The position numbers and the translations under genes were made by a program. From assembly GCA_034189035.1 (NCBI GenBank), contig JAXHVA010000005.1, positions 33,697 through 97,696 on the forward strand: a stretch of 64,000 bases of DNA. Reading direction: 5' to 3'. The number at the start of each line of letters is the position of its first letter. Position 1 is the first letter of the stretch. This document shows positions 1 through 9,664 of the stretch, piece by piece. This DNA comes from JAUXFK01 sp034189035. GTDB lineage: Bacteria > Desulfobacterota > UBA8473. The notes under the pieces are model-generated. The model saw only the letters and a program-made list of their open reading frames with translations, ran no database searches and had not been told where the DNA came from.

Positions 1-434
1 GAAGAAACAACAGCCATAGGATTCCGAAGTAAAATGATATAATAGGCATTAGGAAAAGTTTTGTATAATTCCGGAATTATGAAATAATAACGCGGTGTTT
101 TGTCTAGAAAATAAGGCTTATTTGATTTGATCAAAGCTTGTTGGTATAAGTAGGAATACATCCTGCGAACACCTTCATAGTATTCGGTCTCTCCATGAGG
201 GAGTGTACGGAGAAAATCCTTCAGTGCTATTGAGGCAATATAGGCATCAAATTCAGCTTTATATCCCTTTTGGCGGAGAGCATAGAACGGGTATAACATT
301 AACCAAGGCTCAGAATCGGCATGTATGCTCTGATGATTCCCCAAAATTCTCTGTAGCATTGTAGAACCTGCTCTGGGCTGAGAAATTATAAAGATTAATT
401 GCTTGCCAATAGGCCTACTAACTCTTTCTTCCAA
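1..434 (-). CDS. Sulfotransferase family protein (3' part cut off by window edge)
   Basis: Read on the minus strand, this open frame runs off the left edge of the window. It would transfer sulfate from PAPS, probably to a surface glycan or lipid. Near the N-terminus it shows the PAPS 5'-phosphosulfate loop SQPRAGSTMLQRIL, and further on YYIILLRNPMAV, which matches the 3'-phosphate binding strand of this superfamily. A stop codon lies in frame just upstream and there is no ATG, so the best start is TTG at 434, giving MEERVSRPIG. It follows the glycosyltransferase-methyltransferase gene by 63 bases in the same direction, so it probably belongs to the polysaccharide operon as a decorating enzyme. 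The acceptor cannot be told from sequence. Confidence 0.8.
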   Translation of the reverse strand, partial: MEERVSRPIGKQLIFIISQPRAGSTMLQRILGNHQSIHADSEPWLMLYPFYALRQKGYKAEFDAYIASIALKDFLRTLPHGETEYYEGVRRMYSYLYQQALIKSNKPYFLDKTPRYYFIIPELYKTFPNAYYIILLRNPMAVVS

Positions 435-497
435 CTTTATTTGCCCTGTCCAAATACCCCAAATGATCCTAATATATTAAAAACAATCCTTTGTCTT

Positions 498-2552
498 TTA
501 AAGCATTTTTCTTTCTATACTTAAATCACGTTTTTCCCCAATAAAATATATCGTATCCAGTGTACTAAAAGCGGTTTTCGCAGGAACTGTCTTCAGAAAC
601 AATTCAAGGTAATTCTCAGATAGAAAATTCTTTATGATGCTTTCAGAAATACGAAGCGGATGACCAGTATCGTATACTTTATGAACAAGTTCATCAATCA
701 TATGGTCGGCTATAAGTTTGTCATGAAAAATAATAATTCCTTTAGGTGCTGTAATAGATAGAATGTGTTCGAATATCTTCGACACAGAAAAACAATGTTC
801 AAGGACATTGATTACCACTACCAAATCAAATTGTTCCTCAGGTAGATATTCCTCAACTGGAAGGGCTATAGTCTCGACCTTCTTCCCAAACCATCTTCCC
901 AGTCTTTTTCCCTTGTATGTACAATATGGATGTTTCAGATAATCTTCTATGAGGGGATCCAGCAATGCAACCTTCTCACAGTGAATCTGTTTGATAATAT
1001 GTTGCATGTTAGTAAATGGCCCACATCCGAGCTCTATGCTATTTCTAAAATACCTCCCTTTAATTGCCAGGTAATTTTCAAATCCCTCTTTATGCGTCTT
1101 GTTCCGATCTTCCCGTCTATTCAGTCCTCCAGCTTCCATCCAGGATCGCCTTTCATAACGCTGAGCATTTTCCCAACGAAGCTGATTTACTTCCACTATT
1201 CCCTGCCCTTCTTTAAAATAAAGTAAATCGTTGTCTTTTTTAAGGGTGTGGATTGCTTCTTCAAAATAGACAACATTATGATGTTCATCAACGAACATAG
1301 GATTGATGATCGTTCGATTCGAACGATCAGACTGTATAGACTTTGAGTAGGATATGATATCCAAAAGTGCATTTTTCATGTTTTTATGAAAAACAGCCTC
1401 AGAAAAATCTCTCTTTACGGTTTCACGTGCTTTAATAGACAACTCTTTACACTTTAAGGGATTCAACCCACTTAGTTTTCGTACAACTGTTTTGATCTCA
1501 CCAATTGTGCATGGCTCAAGTATTTCACCGTATTGAATCACATTAAGACCGCATGGCAAACTCACTATTGGAATTACCCCCTGGTTCATACATTCTACTA
1601 TAGAATGAGGTTGCCCCTCACTACAGGAGGGAAGAATGACAAAGTTACAGGTGTCCATTATTTTGTAAAAAGTATCCGAACGAGGTAAGATTGGCCCGAC
1701 AAGGTGAATGTTTGGATAATTATACAACGCCTCTTTATATACTTCCTCGAATTCCTTATCAATATATGAACAAATCCATAGATTTTGCTTGAGGTCTACA
1801 AAGGCATCTAATAGAAGATCAAGCCCCTTATGAACATTCCCCTGTCCAGCAAAATAAAGAAAGTGTTCCTTTCCTTTTTCGAAATCTTTATCTTTTTGTT
1901 CGTAATGATTATCATACATCGCGTTAACATTGACCATAATAACAGGGGAAAAGTCCTTATAGGTTTTTCTAGAAAATTCACTTCCTATTCCGATTACACC
2001 ATCTGCAATCAATAAGGCCTTTTCTTCAGCTGGGGTTTGCAACCTATCCGGTGGTAAACAAACACCCTTTCTCTCTTTAAGTGCCTCAAACCTCGCTGAG
2101 TTTGCCTTATTCCGAAATTCCCAGTAGTTCCCCGTTGTAAAGTATATTTTCAATGTGTTTTCATCTAAGTGATTGGATATGTTTTCAAAGTTAAATCCAC
2201 CGTGGCCGATGAAGAGATTGTAGTTTTTCGAAGGAATAAACCTTTCATATCTATAGTCGATAATGTCTACGAGATATCCCAACTCGTTTAATATTCTAAC
2301 GACTTCCTGAGCATGCCAAATATTAATGTGTCGATGAAAAGATGGATTGTCGTTCGATAGTGAAAAAGGGTGCACAATATAGGAAAACAATGCCCTTTTT
2401 TCTAATGGCTCAGGTTTCTCCAGTCGAAGATCCAAGCTGTATATCGGTTTATGGGAAGCCTGGGTAATCCTCTTGATGATGCTATTTATAATCCGCCATA
2501 TTTTGTGAAGAAATTCTATTTTTCGAGCTTTACCTTTGATATAATTCAGCAT
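498..2552 (-). CDS. Glycosyltransferase (GT4-like) fused to a SAM-dependent methyltransferase
   Basis: This 684-residue protein has two catalytic parts. Residues about 230-400 look like the C-terminal half of a GT-B fold GT4 enzyme, with the nucleotide-sugar segment SCSEGQPHSIVECMNQGVIP. Residues about 500-650 are a class I methyltransferase with motif I (IELGCGPFTNM) and FDLVVVINVLEH. It therefore probably adds a sugar and methylates a sugar, possibly as a chain-capping reaction in the cytoplasm; the capping role is inference. The frame is open back to a TTG at 2585. I prefer the ATG at 2552 because it overlaps the end of the upstream transporter gene by ATGCTGA, a typical translational-coupling arrangement. 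The sulfotransferase follows it. Confidence 0.82.
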   Translation of the reverse strand: MLNYIKGKARKIEFLHKIWRIINSIIKRITQASHKPIYSLDLRLEKPEPLEKRALFSYIVHPFSLSNDNPSFHRHINIWHAQEVVRILNELGYLVDIIDYRYERFIPSKNYNLFIGHGGFNFENISNHLDENTLKIYFTTGNYWEFRNKANSARFEALKERKGVCLPPDRLQTPAEEKALLIADGVIGIGSEFSRKTYKDFSPVIMVNVNAMYDNHYEQKDKDFEKGKEHFLYFAGQGNVHKGLDLLLDAFVDLKQNLWICSYIDKEFEEVYKEALYNYPNIHLVGPILPRSDTFYKIMDTCNFVILPSCSEGQPHSIVECMNQGVIPIVSLPCGLNVIQYGEILEPCTIGEIKTVVRKLSGLNPLKCKELSIKARETVKRDFSEAVFHKNMKNALLDIISYSKSIQSDRSNRTIINPMFVDEHHNVVYFEEAIHTLKKDNDLLYFKEGQGIVEVNQLRWENAQRYERRSWMEAGGLNRREDRNKTHKEGFENYLAIKGRYFRNSIELGCGPFTNMQHIIKQIHCEKVALLDPLIEDYLKHPYCTYKGKRLGRWFGKKVETIALPVEEYLPEEQFDLVVVINVLEHCFSVSKIFEHILSITAPKGIIIFHDKLIADHMIDELVHKVYDTGHPLRISESIIKNFLSENYLELFLKTVPAKTAFSTLDTIYFIGEKRDLSIERKML

Positions 2553-3856
2553 TGTAGAATATTCCCTTTTCTTTTTATGTACCAATGTAAAACTGGTGAA
2601 ATAACACCCCTGCGCCCTTGACCGATCTTTGTTGGCAGGCTATCAATATCTAATATGTCAAAAGCCAGTAAACTCGGTAAGTCAGCCAGTATTCTAACCA
2701 GAGGGATGCTTGCCCTTAGACTAATATAATACCTGTTAGGCCTAAGCAGGTTATTTGGAATATGGCATTTTGTATAATACGTGCCTGGTTTTCGTATATC
2801 ATCGATTGTTGATGGATTTTGATCCTTATCCGTGCTTGACAGAACACAAGTTCCACTGCTGTCCCAGACTTCTAAAATAATGACTAAACGTTTTATTGGT
2901 ACAATAATCTCGTATTCGATTTCGATGTCGACTCCTTGTTCCAAGGTTAACTGAGTAGTAACATCACTGCTTATCGGATTCAAAACACTTGCACATGAAA
3001 AAAAAAATTCTCCTGTTTTCCCTCCTTCTTGAGGTGTGAGAAAAACCTGGCCGATTGATTTCATCCCTTCTGCCAGATAATCAGTTACGACTTTCTCACT
3101 ACTGTCAGAGTTGGCAACTTGTCCATTAACAAGCAAAATTGCGTGCTCACATAAATTTAAGACCGCGGGCATATTATGACTCACAAAAAGTACTGTCCGA
3201 CCTTCTTTGGAGACATCTCCCATCTTTCCCAGACATTTCTTTTGAAACTGTGCGTCTCCCACAGCTAAAACTTCATCAACGAGCAGGACCTCTGGTTCGA
3301 GGTGTGCAGCTACGGCAAATGCCAATCTCATATACATCCCAGTGGAGTATCTCTTTACAGGTGTTTCAATGAATTTCGAAAGGTCAGCAAAAGCTACGAT
3401 CTCATCGAATTTCCGTGTGACTTCCCACCTGTCCATCCCTAAAATAGCTCCGTAAAGGTAGATATTTTCATGGCCTGTAAGTTCCGGGTGAAATCCTGTG
3501 CCGACTTCTAATAGAGAACCCACACGACCTCTTAATTCAACCCTACCTTCAGTGGGTTCCGTAATCTTGGAGAGTATCTTTAATAATGTGCTCTTTCCAG
3601 CTCCGTTTTTCCCGATGATGCCAACGACTTGGCCTAGCTTCACTTTAAAAGAGACGTCCTTGAGTGCCCAAATGATATTGGTTTCATAGATTGAGTCGGT
3701 TTTGTTTTTTACGCTTTTGAATGCTGATTTTATTTGTTTAAAGGGGGTCCTGGCTGCATCGACAAGGGTTTCCCTGAAGGTTTTGTAGCCTCCCTCTTTA
3801 CTACCGATACGGTATTTTTTCGATAAGTTTTCGACTTTTATTACAGTGTCAGACAT
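2546..3856 (-). CDS. Polysaccharide ABC transporter ATP-binding protein (Wzt-like)
   Basis: This is the ATPase of an ABC exporter for O-antigen or teichoic-acid-like polymers and acts at the inner membrane with the permease encoded just upstream. The nucleotide-binding domain carries Walker A GIIGKNGAGKSTLL, the signature region YSTGMYMRLAFAVA and Walker B VLLVDEVLAVGD. From about residue 275 the protein continues into a beta-rich domain of roughly 150 residues like the Wzt C-terminal glycan-binding domain, which in known systems recognises the modified end of the chain. The frame is open to a TTG at 3898 overlapping the permease stop. The ATG at 3856 has a strong AGGAGA ribosome site 7 bases away, so I use it (436 aa). 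Confidence 0.93.
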   Translation of the reverse strand: MSDTVIKVENLSKKYRIGSKEGGYKTFRETLVDAARTPFKQIKSAFKSVKNKTDSIYETNIIWALKDVSFKVKLGQVVGIIGKNGAGKSTLLKILSKITEPTEGRVELRGRVGSLLEVGTGFHPELTGHENIYLYGAILGMDRWEVTRKFDEIVAFADLSKFIETPVKRYSTGMYMRLAFAVAAHLEPEVLLVDEVLAVGDAQFQKKCLGKMGDVSKEGRTVLFVSHNMPAVLNLCEHAILLVNGQVANSDSSEKVVTDYLAEGMKSIGQVFLTPQEGGKTGEFFFSCASVLNPISSDVTTQLTLEQGVDIEIEYEIIVPIKRLVIILEVWDSSGTCVLSSTDKDQNPSTIDDIRKPGTYYTKCHIPNNLLRPNRYYISLRASIPLVRILADLPSLLAFDILDIDSLPTKIGQGRRGVISPVLHWYIKRKGNILQC

Positions 3857-3894
3857 ATTCGTTCTCCTTCCTCCCTTAGTGTGTTTTTTTGTTC

Positions 3895-4728
3895 TCAAAT
3901 TACGTCTGCAAATGCCTTTTCCATTCTACTGAAGTAGTAAAGGCCGCTTATGAATAGGAGAAAGATTATAGCGGTAGAAATACCAAGTAAAAACCAATCA
4001 ACAGGCAAATATCCCAAAAGCGATGCCCGATACGCTTTTATTACACCTCCCATAGGATTTATTGCAAGAAGCCACTGGTATTTTTCCTTGACCATGCTTA
4101 CAGGATAAATGACTGGGGAAATAAACATCCATATTTGAACAAGAAAAGGGATTACATATCTTATGTCTCGATATTGTACATTAAGGGCTGAAAGCCATAG
4201 GCCAGCACCAACAGCACAGATAAAGGTCAACAAGAGTAAAACAGGAAAGAGGAGAAGATTAAAGCTAGGCACGAATTGATAGTATATCATCATGCCTCCT
4301 AAAACGAGCATAGCGATAAAAAAATCAAGTAAACCCGCCAGTGACGCAGAGGCAGGCACGATTAATCGGGGAAAATAAACCTTGGTGATGAGATTTGCGT
4401 TTCCTACCAGGCTATTCCCTGAAGCAGATATGGAATTGGCAAAATAAGTCCATGGGACCAGGCCTGCATAGACAAAAATAGGATAAGGCACACCATCAGA
4501 AGGCATTTTTGCCAGTCGTCCGAAAAAAAATGTGAACACAACCATCGCGAAAACAGGCTGGATGATAGCCCACAGGCCGCCAAGAACCGTCTGTTTGTAT
4601 CGCACCTTGATATCTCTTTTGGTCAAGAAATAAAGCAATTCACGATAATTCCAAAGCTCCTTCAAATCGAGAGGAGTCCATCCTTTACTGGGTTCGATAA
4701 TATTTAATGATGCTTTTGAATTATTCAT
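3895..4728 (-). CDS. ABC-2 type polysaccharide export permease (Wzm-like)
   Basis: A 277-residue inner-membrane protein with about six hydrophobic segments, matching the ABC-2 permease family that pairs with Wzt. The N-terminus (LKELWNYRELLYFLTKRDIKVRYKQTVLG is split here for length: LKELWNYRELLYF then RDIKVRYKQT) is the typical amphipathic gate helix, and LGGLWAIIQPVFAMVVFTF starts the first membrane segment. It would move an undecaprenyl-linked glycan across the membrane with the ATPase gene that follows. The ATG at 4728 has AAGGT upstream. Confidence 0.93.
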   Translation of the reverse strand: MNNSKASLNIIEPSKGWTPLDLKELWNYRELLYFLTKRDIKVRYKQTVLGGLWAIIQPVFAMVVFTFFFGRLAKMPSDGVPYPIFVYAGLVPWTYFANSISASGNSLVGNANLITKVYFPRLIVPASASLAGLLDFFIAMLVLGGMMIYYQFVPSFNLLLFPVLLLLTFICAVGAGLWLSALNVQYRDIRYVIPFLVQIWMFISPVIYPVSMVKEKYQWLLAINPMGGVIKAYRASLLGYLPVDWFLLGISTAIIFLLFISGLYYFSRMEKAFADVI

Positions 4729-4773
4729 ATTACCTTCACATATCTTTACTTTTTCAAGTCGTATTCAATCCTT

Positions 4774-6174
4774 TTATCCGCTTATTTCTTTTGATATTTT
4801 CTCTTTTTCCTCGAGTTCGATAAGTGGCAGCATGATAACAATACCTGCAAAAAACCAGAAAGGTTCCATTATACGAACAATTATAAAAGTATTACACCCT
4901 ACTGCATGACCCAACATGCTCACCAAACATACTAAAAATCCTAAGCTCAATCCCTTGTAAAAGGGATCATTTGTATTACGGTATGTTTTAAGAACCGCAC
5001 TGAACAGTGCATGGATCAACCAAATGAAAGTGGCAAGCCCCAAAACCCCACTTTCAATAAGAACCCGTGGGTATTGTGCATCGACAAAATGATATCCTGT
5101 AACCCCATAACCCAAAAAAGGGTGTTTTATCCAATCTTTTGTGATGATATCTTTCCAGGTAGTGATTCGAGCAGATGTTGAAGTATCTAACCTGGTACCA
5201 GCAATTTCTATTTGTCCGCGTTGTTCACTCTGGGTAAATGTATATGATATCCTATCCTTAACAACAGAAGGGAGGAATAAAGCACCGAAAGCGAATAATG
5301 AGATTAAGATTAAAGTTAAGCCTGTCTTCTTATCGCTCAAGATTAAAAGTGTAATCAACATAGGAATTACGGCGACATATGATCCCCTTGACTGCGTATA
5401 AAGAAAAGGAACGATTATCAAAAGACAAAGAGAAGTCAGGAGGAACTTTTCTCTGATCGATACTGTATTTAAAAACAGCCCAGCTGCCATTGATAAGATT
5501 AATATAAGGTACCCACCAAGTGTGTTGGGCTCTCCAACCCTTCCTTCAAAAGGTGCGCTTACTCTTCCACCTGAGGGTATCTGGAATATTCCTATAATAG
5601 AGACAATCGCAGCAGTAACAAATAAAGCGATGATCCAGTTTCTTATCTGTTTTCGGCTTCTGATATTGTTCACTACCATGAAATAAACAATAAAGTACTC
5701 AAAATACTTTAAGAGAAAGAAGAAACCTGTCTTTGGCTGTACCCTTCCAAAGAGAACTCCTAAAGAAGTCGAAACTAGGGAGATAATAATGAAATACGCA
5801 ATGGGTTTGTTTAAAGTGGTCTTAAGGAATAGACCCAACTCTTTATAGATAGCAGTCCTTGCAAACCAGCTAAAACCAATTATCAATAATAAGATATCAT
5901 CCAATCTAACGGTTATACCGCGTCCCCCTGTAGCTTTTCCTGTAAGCTGGCTAATTAAGAACTCAGGACTTAATAACATCGAGAAGATAAGGAGATACAG
6001 CGCAATTTCAATACTTACAAAGCTAATGATAAATATTGAAAACCCTGCCCCAACTGCTAAGGCTACAGTTGGGCTGACCTCCGCTATACAAAAGCCTAAA
6101 AAGAGAGAGAACAAGACGAGCCCCAAAAACAACACGATTGATTGGCGGTCAAGGCCTGATAAACTATAGGACAT
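4774..6174 (-). CDS. O-antigen ligase / Wzy-like membrane protein
   Basis: A 466-residue polytopic membrane protein with about ten or more hydrophobic segments and a large external loop near residues 300-360. The loop holds the typical ligase-family pattern ITTWKDIITKDWIKHPFLGY followed by ESGVLGLATFIWL. Members either ligate O-antigen to lipid A-core or polymerise repeat units (WaaL and Wzy share this domain). Because an ABC exporter lies beside it, a ligase role is more likely than polymerase, but sequence alone does not settle it. A 6-bp inverted repeat covers the ribosome-binding region just before the ATG. Confidence 0.85.
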   Translation of the reverse strand: MSYSLSGLDRQSIVLFLGLVLFSLFLGFCIAEVSPTVALAVGAGFSIFIISFVSIEIALYLLIFSMLLSPEFLISQLTGKATGGRGITVRLDDILLLIIGFSWFARTAIYKELGLFLKTTLNKPIAYFIIISLVSTSLGVLFGRVQPKTGFFFLLKYFEYFIVYFMVVNNIRSRKQIRNWIIALFVTAAIVSIIGIFQIPSGGRVSAPFEGRVGEPNTLGGYLILILSMAAGLFLNTVSIREKFLLTSLCLLIIVPFLYTQSRGSYVAVIPMLITLLILSDKKTGLTLILISLFAFGALFLPSVVKDRISYTFTQSEQRGQIEIAGTRLDTSTSARITTWKDIITKDWIKHPFLGYGVTGYHFVDAQYPRVLIESGVLGLATFIWLIHALFSAVLKTYRNTNDPFYKGLSLGFLVCLVSMLGHAVGCNTFIIVRIMEPFWFFAGIVIMLPLIELEEKEKISKEISG

Positions 6175-6190
6175 AAAAGGAGCACCTTTT
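6175..6190 (-). promoter_or_regulatory. Small hairpin covering the ribosome-binding site of the O-antigen ligase gene
   Basis: On the minus strand AAAAGG, a 4-base loop TGCT and CCTTTT form a perfect 6-bp stem that ends directly against the ATG at 6174. The AAGG in its left arm is the only Shine-Dalgarno-like sequence for this gene. The stem could dampen initiation. It is AT-rich and weak, so this is only a possibility. Confidence 0.35.
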
Positions 6191-6194
6191 TCTT

Positions 6195-8432
6195 TCAGTC
6201 TTGCCTTTTCTTAATCAATTTACGAAACAGACGATTTAGGGTATCCCATATATTCGTAGCAGATGGGGTATTTTTCTCTTCTCCTCCATAGGCGTAATAA
6301 CTCCCGCAACTAAATTCCATATACCCTGGACTTATTTCTGTCTGTAACTTATTTAATATTACTCCCAATACATTTGCATTAGTGTTATCCAACTGAACCT
6401 TGGTACGCCTTAAAGCTCCTCGAGCAATCTGCCCTACATGATAGACGATAATTGTCCCATCTAATTTTGAAGCCAAGATAGGAGCATCTGCAGTAGCTAG
6501 TGTAGGAGTCGAGTCAAAAAGGATCGTATCATAGCTCTCTCTTGCTTGAGAGATAAAGTCGTCCATCTTTTTTGAAGATAGTAGCTCTGAGGGATTTGGA
6601 GGGATACTCCCGCTCGTAAATATATTGAGATTGTCAATGCCCGGTGTCTGGATAAACTCTTCAATTCCCATTGCCCCAGTCATGAAATCAACTGATGTTC
6701 TAACGATACTCTGCCATTCCTGATTACCCATGATATAATCTGTCAGACCCGGCGCTTTATTTATCCCAAAAATCTTTGAGACCATTGGTTTTCTTAAGTC
6801 AGATTCAACCAGAAGTACTCTTTTCCCAGATTGGGCCATTGCAACAGCAAGGTTGACCACAGTAGTAGTCTTTCCTTCCAAAGGTGAAGAGCTTGTAAGC
6901 AATATTGTTTTTACTTCATTTTCAAAATTCGCAAAATGAATGTTTGTCCGTAGCTTCCTGTAACTCTCTGCAAGAACGGACTCAGGAGCAAAATGGATCA
7001 TCATACGTGATTTTCGTTTTAAAGCCTCTTCATTTTGGTCAGGATACCTTTTTTTCAGCTCATCTTTTATATCATCAAATGCAGCATGAGGAATTATCCC
7101 CAAAACGGGGACTTCTAGAAAAGCTTCTACATCTTCTATCGCGCCAATGGAGGTGTCCAAGGTCTCAAATATAAAAGCCAATACTAAGCCGAGTATAGCC
7201 CCTATAAGGATGCCTATAAAGGATGTTGAAAAAACATTCGTAGGATTTATAGGGGTTGTTGGCTCTATGGCAGGTTTTACTATTTTTACTTCTTCTATTT
7301 TTTCGGCCTCTTTTATCATGGCCTCCTGATGCTTCGATTCTAAAAGAGAAAATATCTCGGCTTTTACCTTTACATCGTGCTCTAATCGAGATAAAATTAA
7401 TCCTTTTTCAGGGAGTGCTTCGAATTTCTCTTTAAGTCGATCGATACTTGCTTTCAGATTGGACTCTCGCTTTTCAAGGGTTTGCTTTTGTGCTGAAAGC
7501 TCAGCGATCATATTCAGGACTGTTTCGTCGATCCTTATACTTACCTTCTTTACTTCAGGATGATTCTCCGTAAATTTAAGCAATAGAGCGTCTCTTTCCA
7601 GATTGAGATCAACGAGTTCACTGTTTAATCTAGCAAATATAGGGCTTACCCTGTCAGCGAATATCCCCTTTATTTCCTTCTTGTTTATTACCTTATCTCT
7701 TTCTAGCCGTTTCAAGACCGATGTAATTTCTTCTATGTTCTGCTTTAGGTCTCCATATTCTAACTCAACCTTAGTCAACTGGTCTAATACAACTCTGGTT
7801 TCACTGTCGATTGAGATCAGCTTGTTTTTTTCTCTAAATTCCCTTACCTTTTCTTCACATTTTTTTAGGTCCTCTTTTGCAAGTTTCAATTGCTGCTCTA
7901 TAAATTGCTTTGCTTCGCGAATACGTCTGTTGTTCTCCTCAATATTCTTCTCTCTATATACTTCTGCTACAGTATTCGCCAGTCGCTGGACCAGTTTGGG
8001 GTCATTTGATGTTACATTAATATTTATTATGTTTGAAAAACCTTCCCGCTGGGTCTGTATCATACCTTTAAGGCTAAGAACCGTATTGAGATACTTACTG
8101 TTTTGGCGAATCTCTTCAGAGGAGAGGTTCTTATCTAAAAAATCGATCCTCCTTGCTACTTCCTCTATTATAGGATAACTTCTGATAACAATCGCCTGTG
8201 TCTCTAATTTATCTGCTGCACTCCATGATAATGCTTCCACATACAAGCCTGTAAGCGTTGAACTCTGTTCAATCTTTACACTTGAAGAGGCCTTGTATAA
8301 AGGAGTTGGACTTTGTAAGATGGCAAAGAAAGAGCTGAAAATACCCAGAAGCAAAGTTGTGACGACAACCACGTTCTTTCTTTTTCGTAATATCCGCCAA
8401 TAGTCTCGTAATGTTATATCATAAGGCGTCAT
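6195..8432 (-). CDS. Polysaccharide co-polymerase / bacterial tyrosine kinase (Wzc/ExoP-like)
   Basis: A 745-residue inner-membrane protein that controls polymer length and export with the Wza pore. It starts with a Wzz domain (membrane segment near residue 30, long periplasmic coiled coil to about 410, second membrane segment near 420). A BY-kinase domain follows, with Walker A SSSPLEGKTTTVVNL, Walker A' VLLVESDLRKP and Walker B-like DTILFDSTPTLATADAP. The C-terminal tail has only a small tyrosine group (GYMEFSCGSYYAYGG), fewer than in E. coli Wzc, so autophosphorylation may be limited to these. The ATG at 8432 has GTGGAG upstream. The Wza-like gene precedes it by 41 bases. Confidence 0.93.
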   Translation of the reverse strand: MTPYDITLRDYWRILRKRKNVVVVTTLLLGIFSSFFAILQSPTPLYKASSSVKIEQSSTLTGLYVEALSWSAADKLETQAIVIRSYPIIEEVARRIDFLDKNLSSEEIRQNSKYLNTVLSLKGMIQTQREGFSNIININVTSNDPKLVQRLANTVAEVYREKNIEENNRRIREAKQFIEQQLKLAKEDLKKCEEKVREFREKNKLISIDSETRVVLDQLTKVELEYGDLKQNIEEITSVLKRLERDKVINKKEIKGIFADRVSPIFARLNSELVDLNLERDALLLKFTENHPEVKKVSIRIDETVLNMIAELSAQKQTLEKRESNLKASIDRLKEKFEALPEKGLILSRLEHDVKVKAEIFSLLESKHQEAMIKEAEKIEEVKIVKPAIEPTTPINPTNVFSTSFIGILIGAILGLVLAFIFETLDTSIGAIEDVEAFLEVPVLGIIPHAAFDDIKDELKKRYPDQNEEALKRKSRMMIHFAPESVLAESYRKLRTNIHFANFENEVKTILLTSSSPLEGKTTTVVNLAVAMAQSGKRVLLVESDLRKPMVSKIFGINKAPGLTDYIMGNQEWQSIVRTSVDFMTGAMGIEEFIQTPGIDNLNIFTSGSIPPNPSELLSSKKMDDFISQARESYDTILFDSTPTLATADAPILASKLDGTIIVYHVGQIARGALRRTKVQLDNTNANVLGVILNKLQTEISPGYMEFSCGSYYAYGGEEKNTPSATNIWDTLNRLFRKLIKKRQD

Positions 8433-8473
8433 TTAAAGGCTCCACAGTGGGGGTTTATAACTGACAATGCATA

Positions 8474-9631
8474 TTAAGGAGTCCCTGTATCAATGCGTAG
8501 TCCTCCTCCTGTCGTATACATATCTCGAAACTGTCCAGGGTATAATAAAAGGTCAAGTATTGGAGTTAATTTTGAAAAATAGTAATTCAAGTTGCTAATG
8601 AAGTTTCTGGGTACATACACGACATCTCCACTTTTGAGAGATATATTCTGGTTAAAATCACCTTTACTAAGAAAATCATTGAGGTTTGAAACGAGTATCT
8701 CAGGTTCGATAGGGTATCCCCTGATTATCAATATGTTCTTCTTTACCGCATCATAGGTACATCCCCCTGCCATTGAAATAACGGTTATGAGGTCGATTTC
8801 ATGTTTAAATGAATATGCCCCAGGGCCTTTTATCTCTCCCAGCACAAAAACCTTATCTTTGGTTGTCGGCAATTCGGGTATGATCACTACGTCTCCTGAA
8901 TCAAGGATAATATTTTGGGATATATCTCCTTCGAACATCGCCTTATAGAGATTTAAAATATAAGTTTTTCCGTTTCGAATCAGTCTTGCCCTCTTTAAGT
9001 CGGCTTCGGTTGTTGCTCCACCTGCTCTAATGAGTAAATCCAATAAGGTAGTCTTACCTTGTAATGGATAACTCCCTGGTCCTGAAGAGATATATTGATT
9101 TGGCAAAACTTGGACTTCTCCAAGCAGTGAGGCCCTTTTACTATTAAACCCCTTTATCAGGACATCCACCCTTGGATTTTTGACAAACCTAGTCAATTTT
9201 TCAGTAATTGCCTTATCTACTTGTCTTGCAGTGAGTCCAACAACACGAACATTCTCTAAAAAAGAGACGGATATGTTGCCATCTGAACGCACAGTCATTT
9301 CGTATTTTACCTCTTTCGTATCTTCCCAAAGAGAAATTTCCAACACATCTTTAGGTCCAATAATATACTCAGATTCTTGAAATTCTTCGGTAAAGACCGA
9401 ATTCTTTTTAACTTGGCTCATCCTTATTAGTTCTTCTTCCATTGTATCGATTTCAGACTTCATCAAACTCACCTTTTCCCTCTTCAGCGGTTCGATTTTC
9501 CTTTTTGGTACAGGATCGGGACCAGTTGCACATCCCAAACACAAGAATAGTAAAAGCATTCCTGCTAGAAAATATCTTTGTTTAATGTCACACCTAAAAA
9601 GCCATAAAAGTGACCTCTTGTGAAAAATCAT
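8474..9631 (-). CDS. Outer-membrane polysaccharide export lipoprotein (Wza-like)
   Basis: A 385-residue secreted lipoprotein. The signal segment GMLLLFLCLGC ends in a lipobox with Cys near residue 34. It is followed by a poly-export domain (EYIIGPKDVLEISLWEDTKE, about residue 88) and two SLBB-type segments, the second near VFVLGEIKGPGAYSFKHEID. The C-terminal LLYPGQFRDM may supply the membrane-spanning or closing helix. Proteins of this family form the outer-membrane pore and dock on the Wzc-type partner, which is encoded next. AAGGGG lies before the ATG at 9631. The upstream RHH gene ends 33 bases before it. Confidence 0.92.
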   Translation of the reverse strand: MIFHKRSLLWLFRCDIKQRYFLAGMLLLFLCLGCATGPDPVPKRKIEPLKREKVSLMKSEIDTMEEELIRMSQVKKNSVFTEEFQESEYIIGPKDVLEISLWEDTKEVKYEMTVRSDGNISVSFLENVRVVGLTARQVDKAITEKLTRFVKNPRVDVLIKGFNSKRASLLGEVQVLPNQYISSGPGSYPLQGKTTLLDLLIRAGGATTEADLKRARLIRNGKTYILNLYKAMFEGDISQNIILDSGDVVIIPELPTTKDKVFVLGEIKGPGAYSFKHEIDLITVISMAGGCTYDAVKKNILIIRGYPIEPEILVSNLNDFLSKGDFNQNISLKSGDVVYVPRNFISNLNYYFSKLTPILDLLLYPGQFRDMYTTGGGLRIDTGTP

Positions 9632-9664
9632 TTTTAATACCCCTTCTTCTTATACATATGCAAG

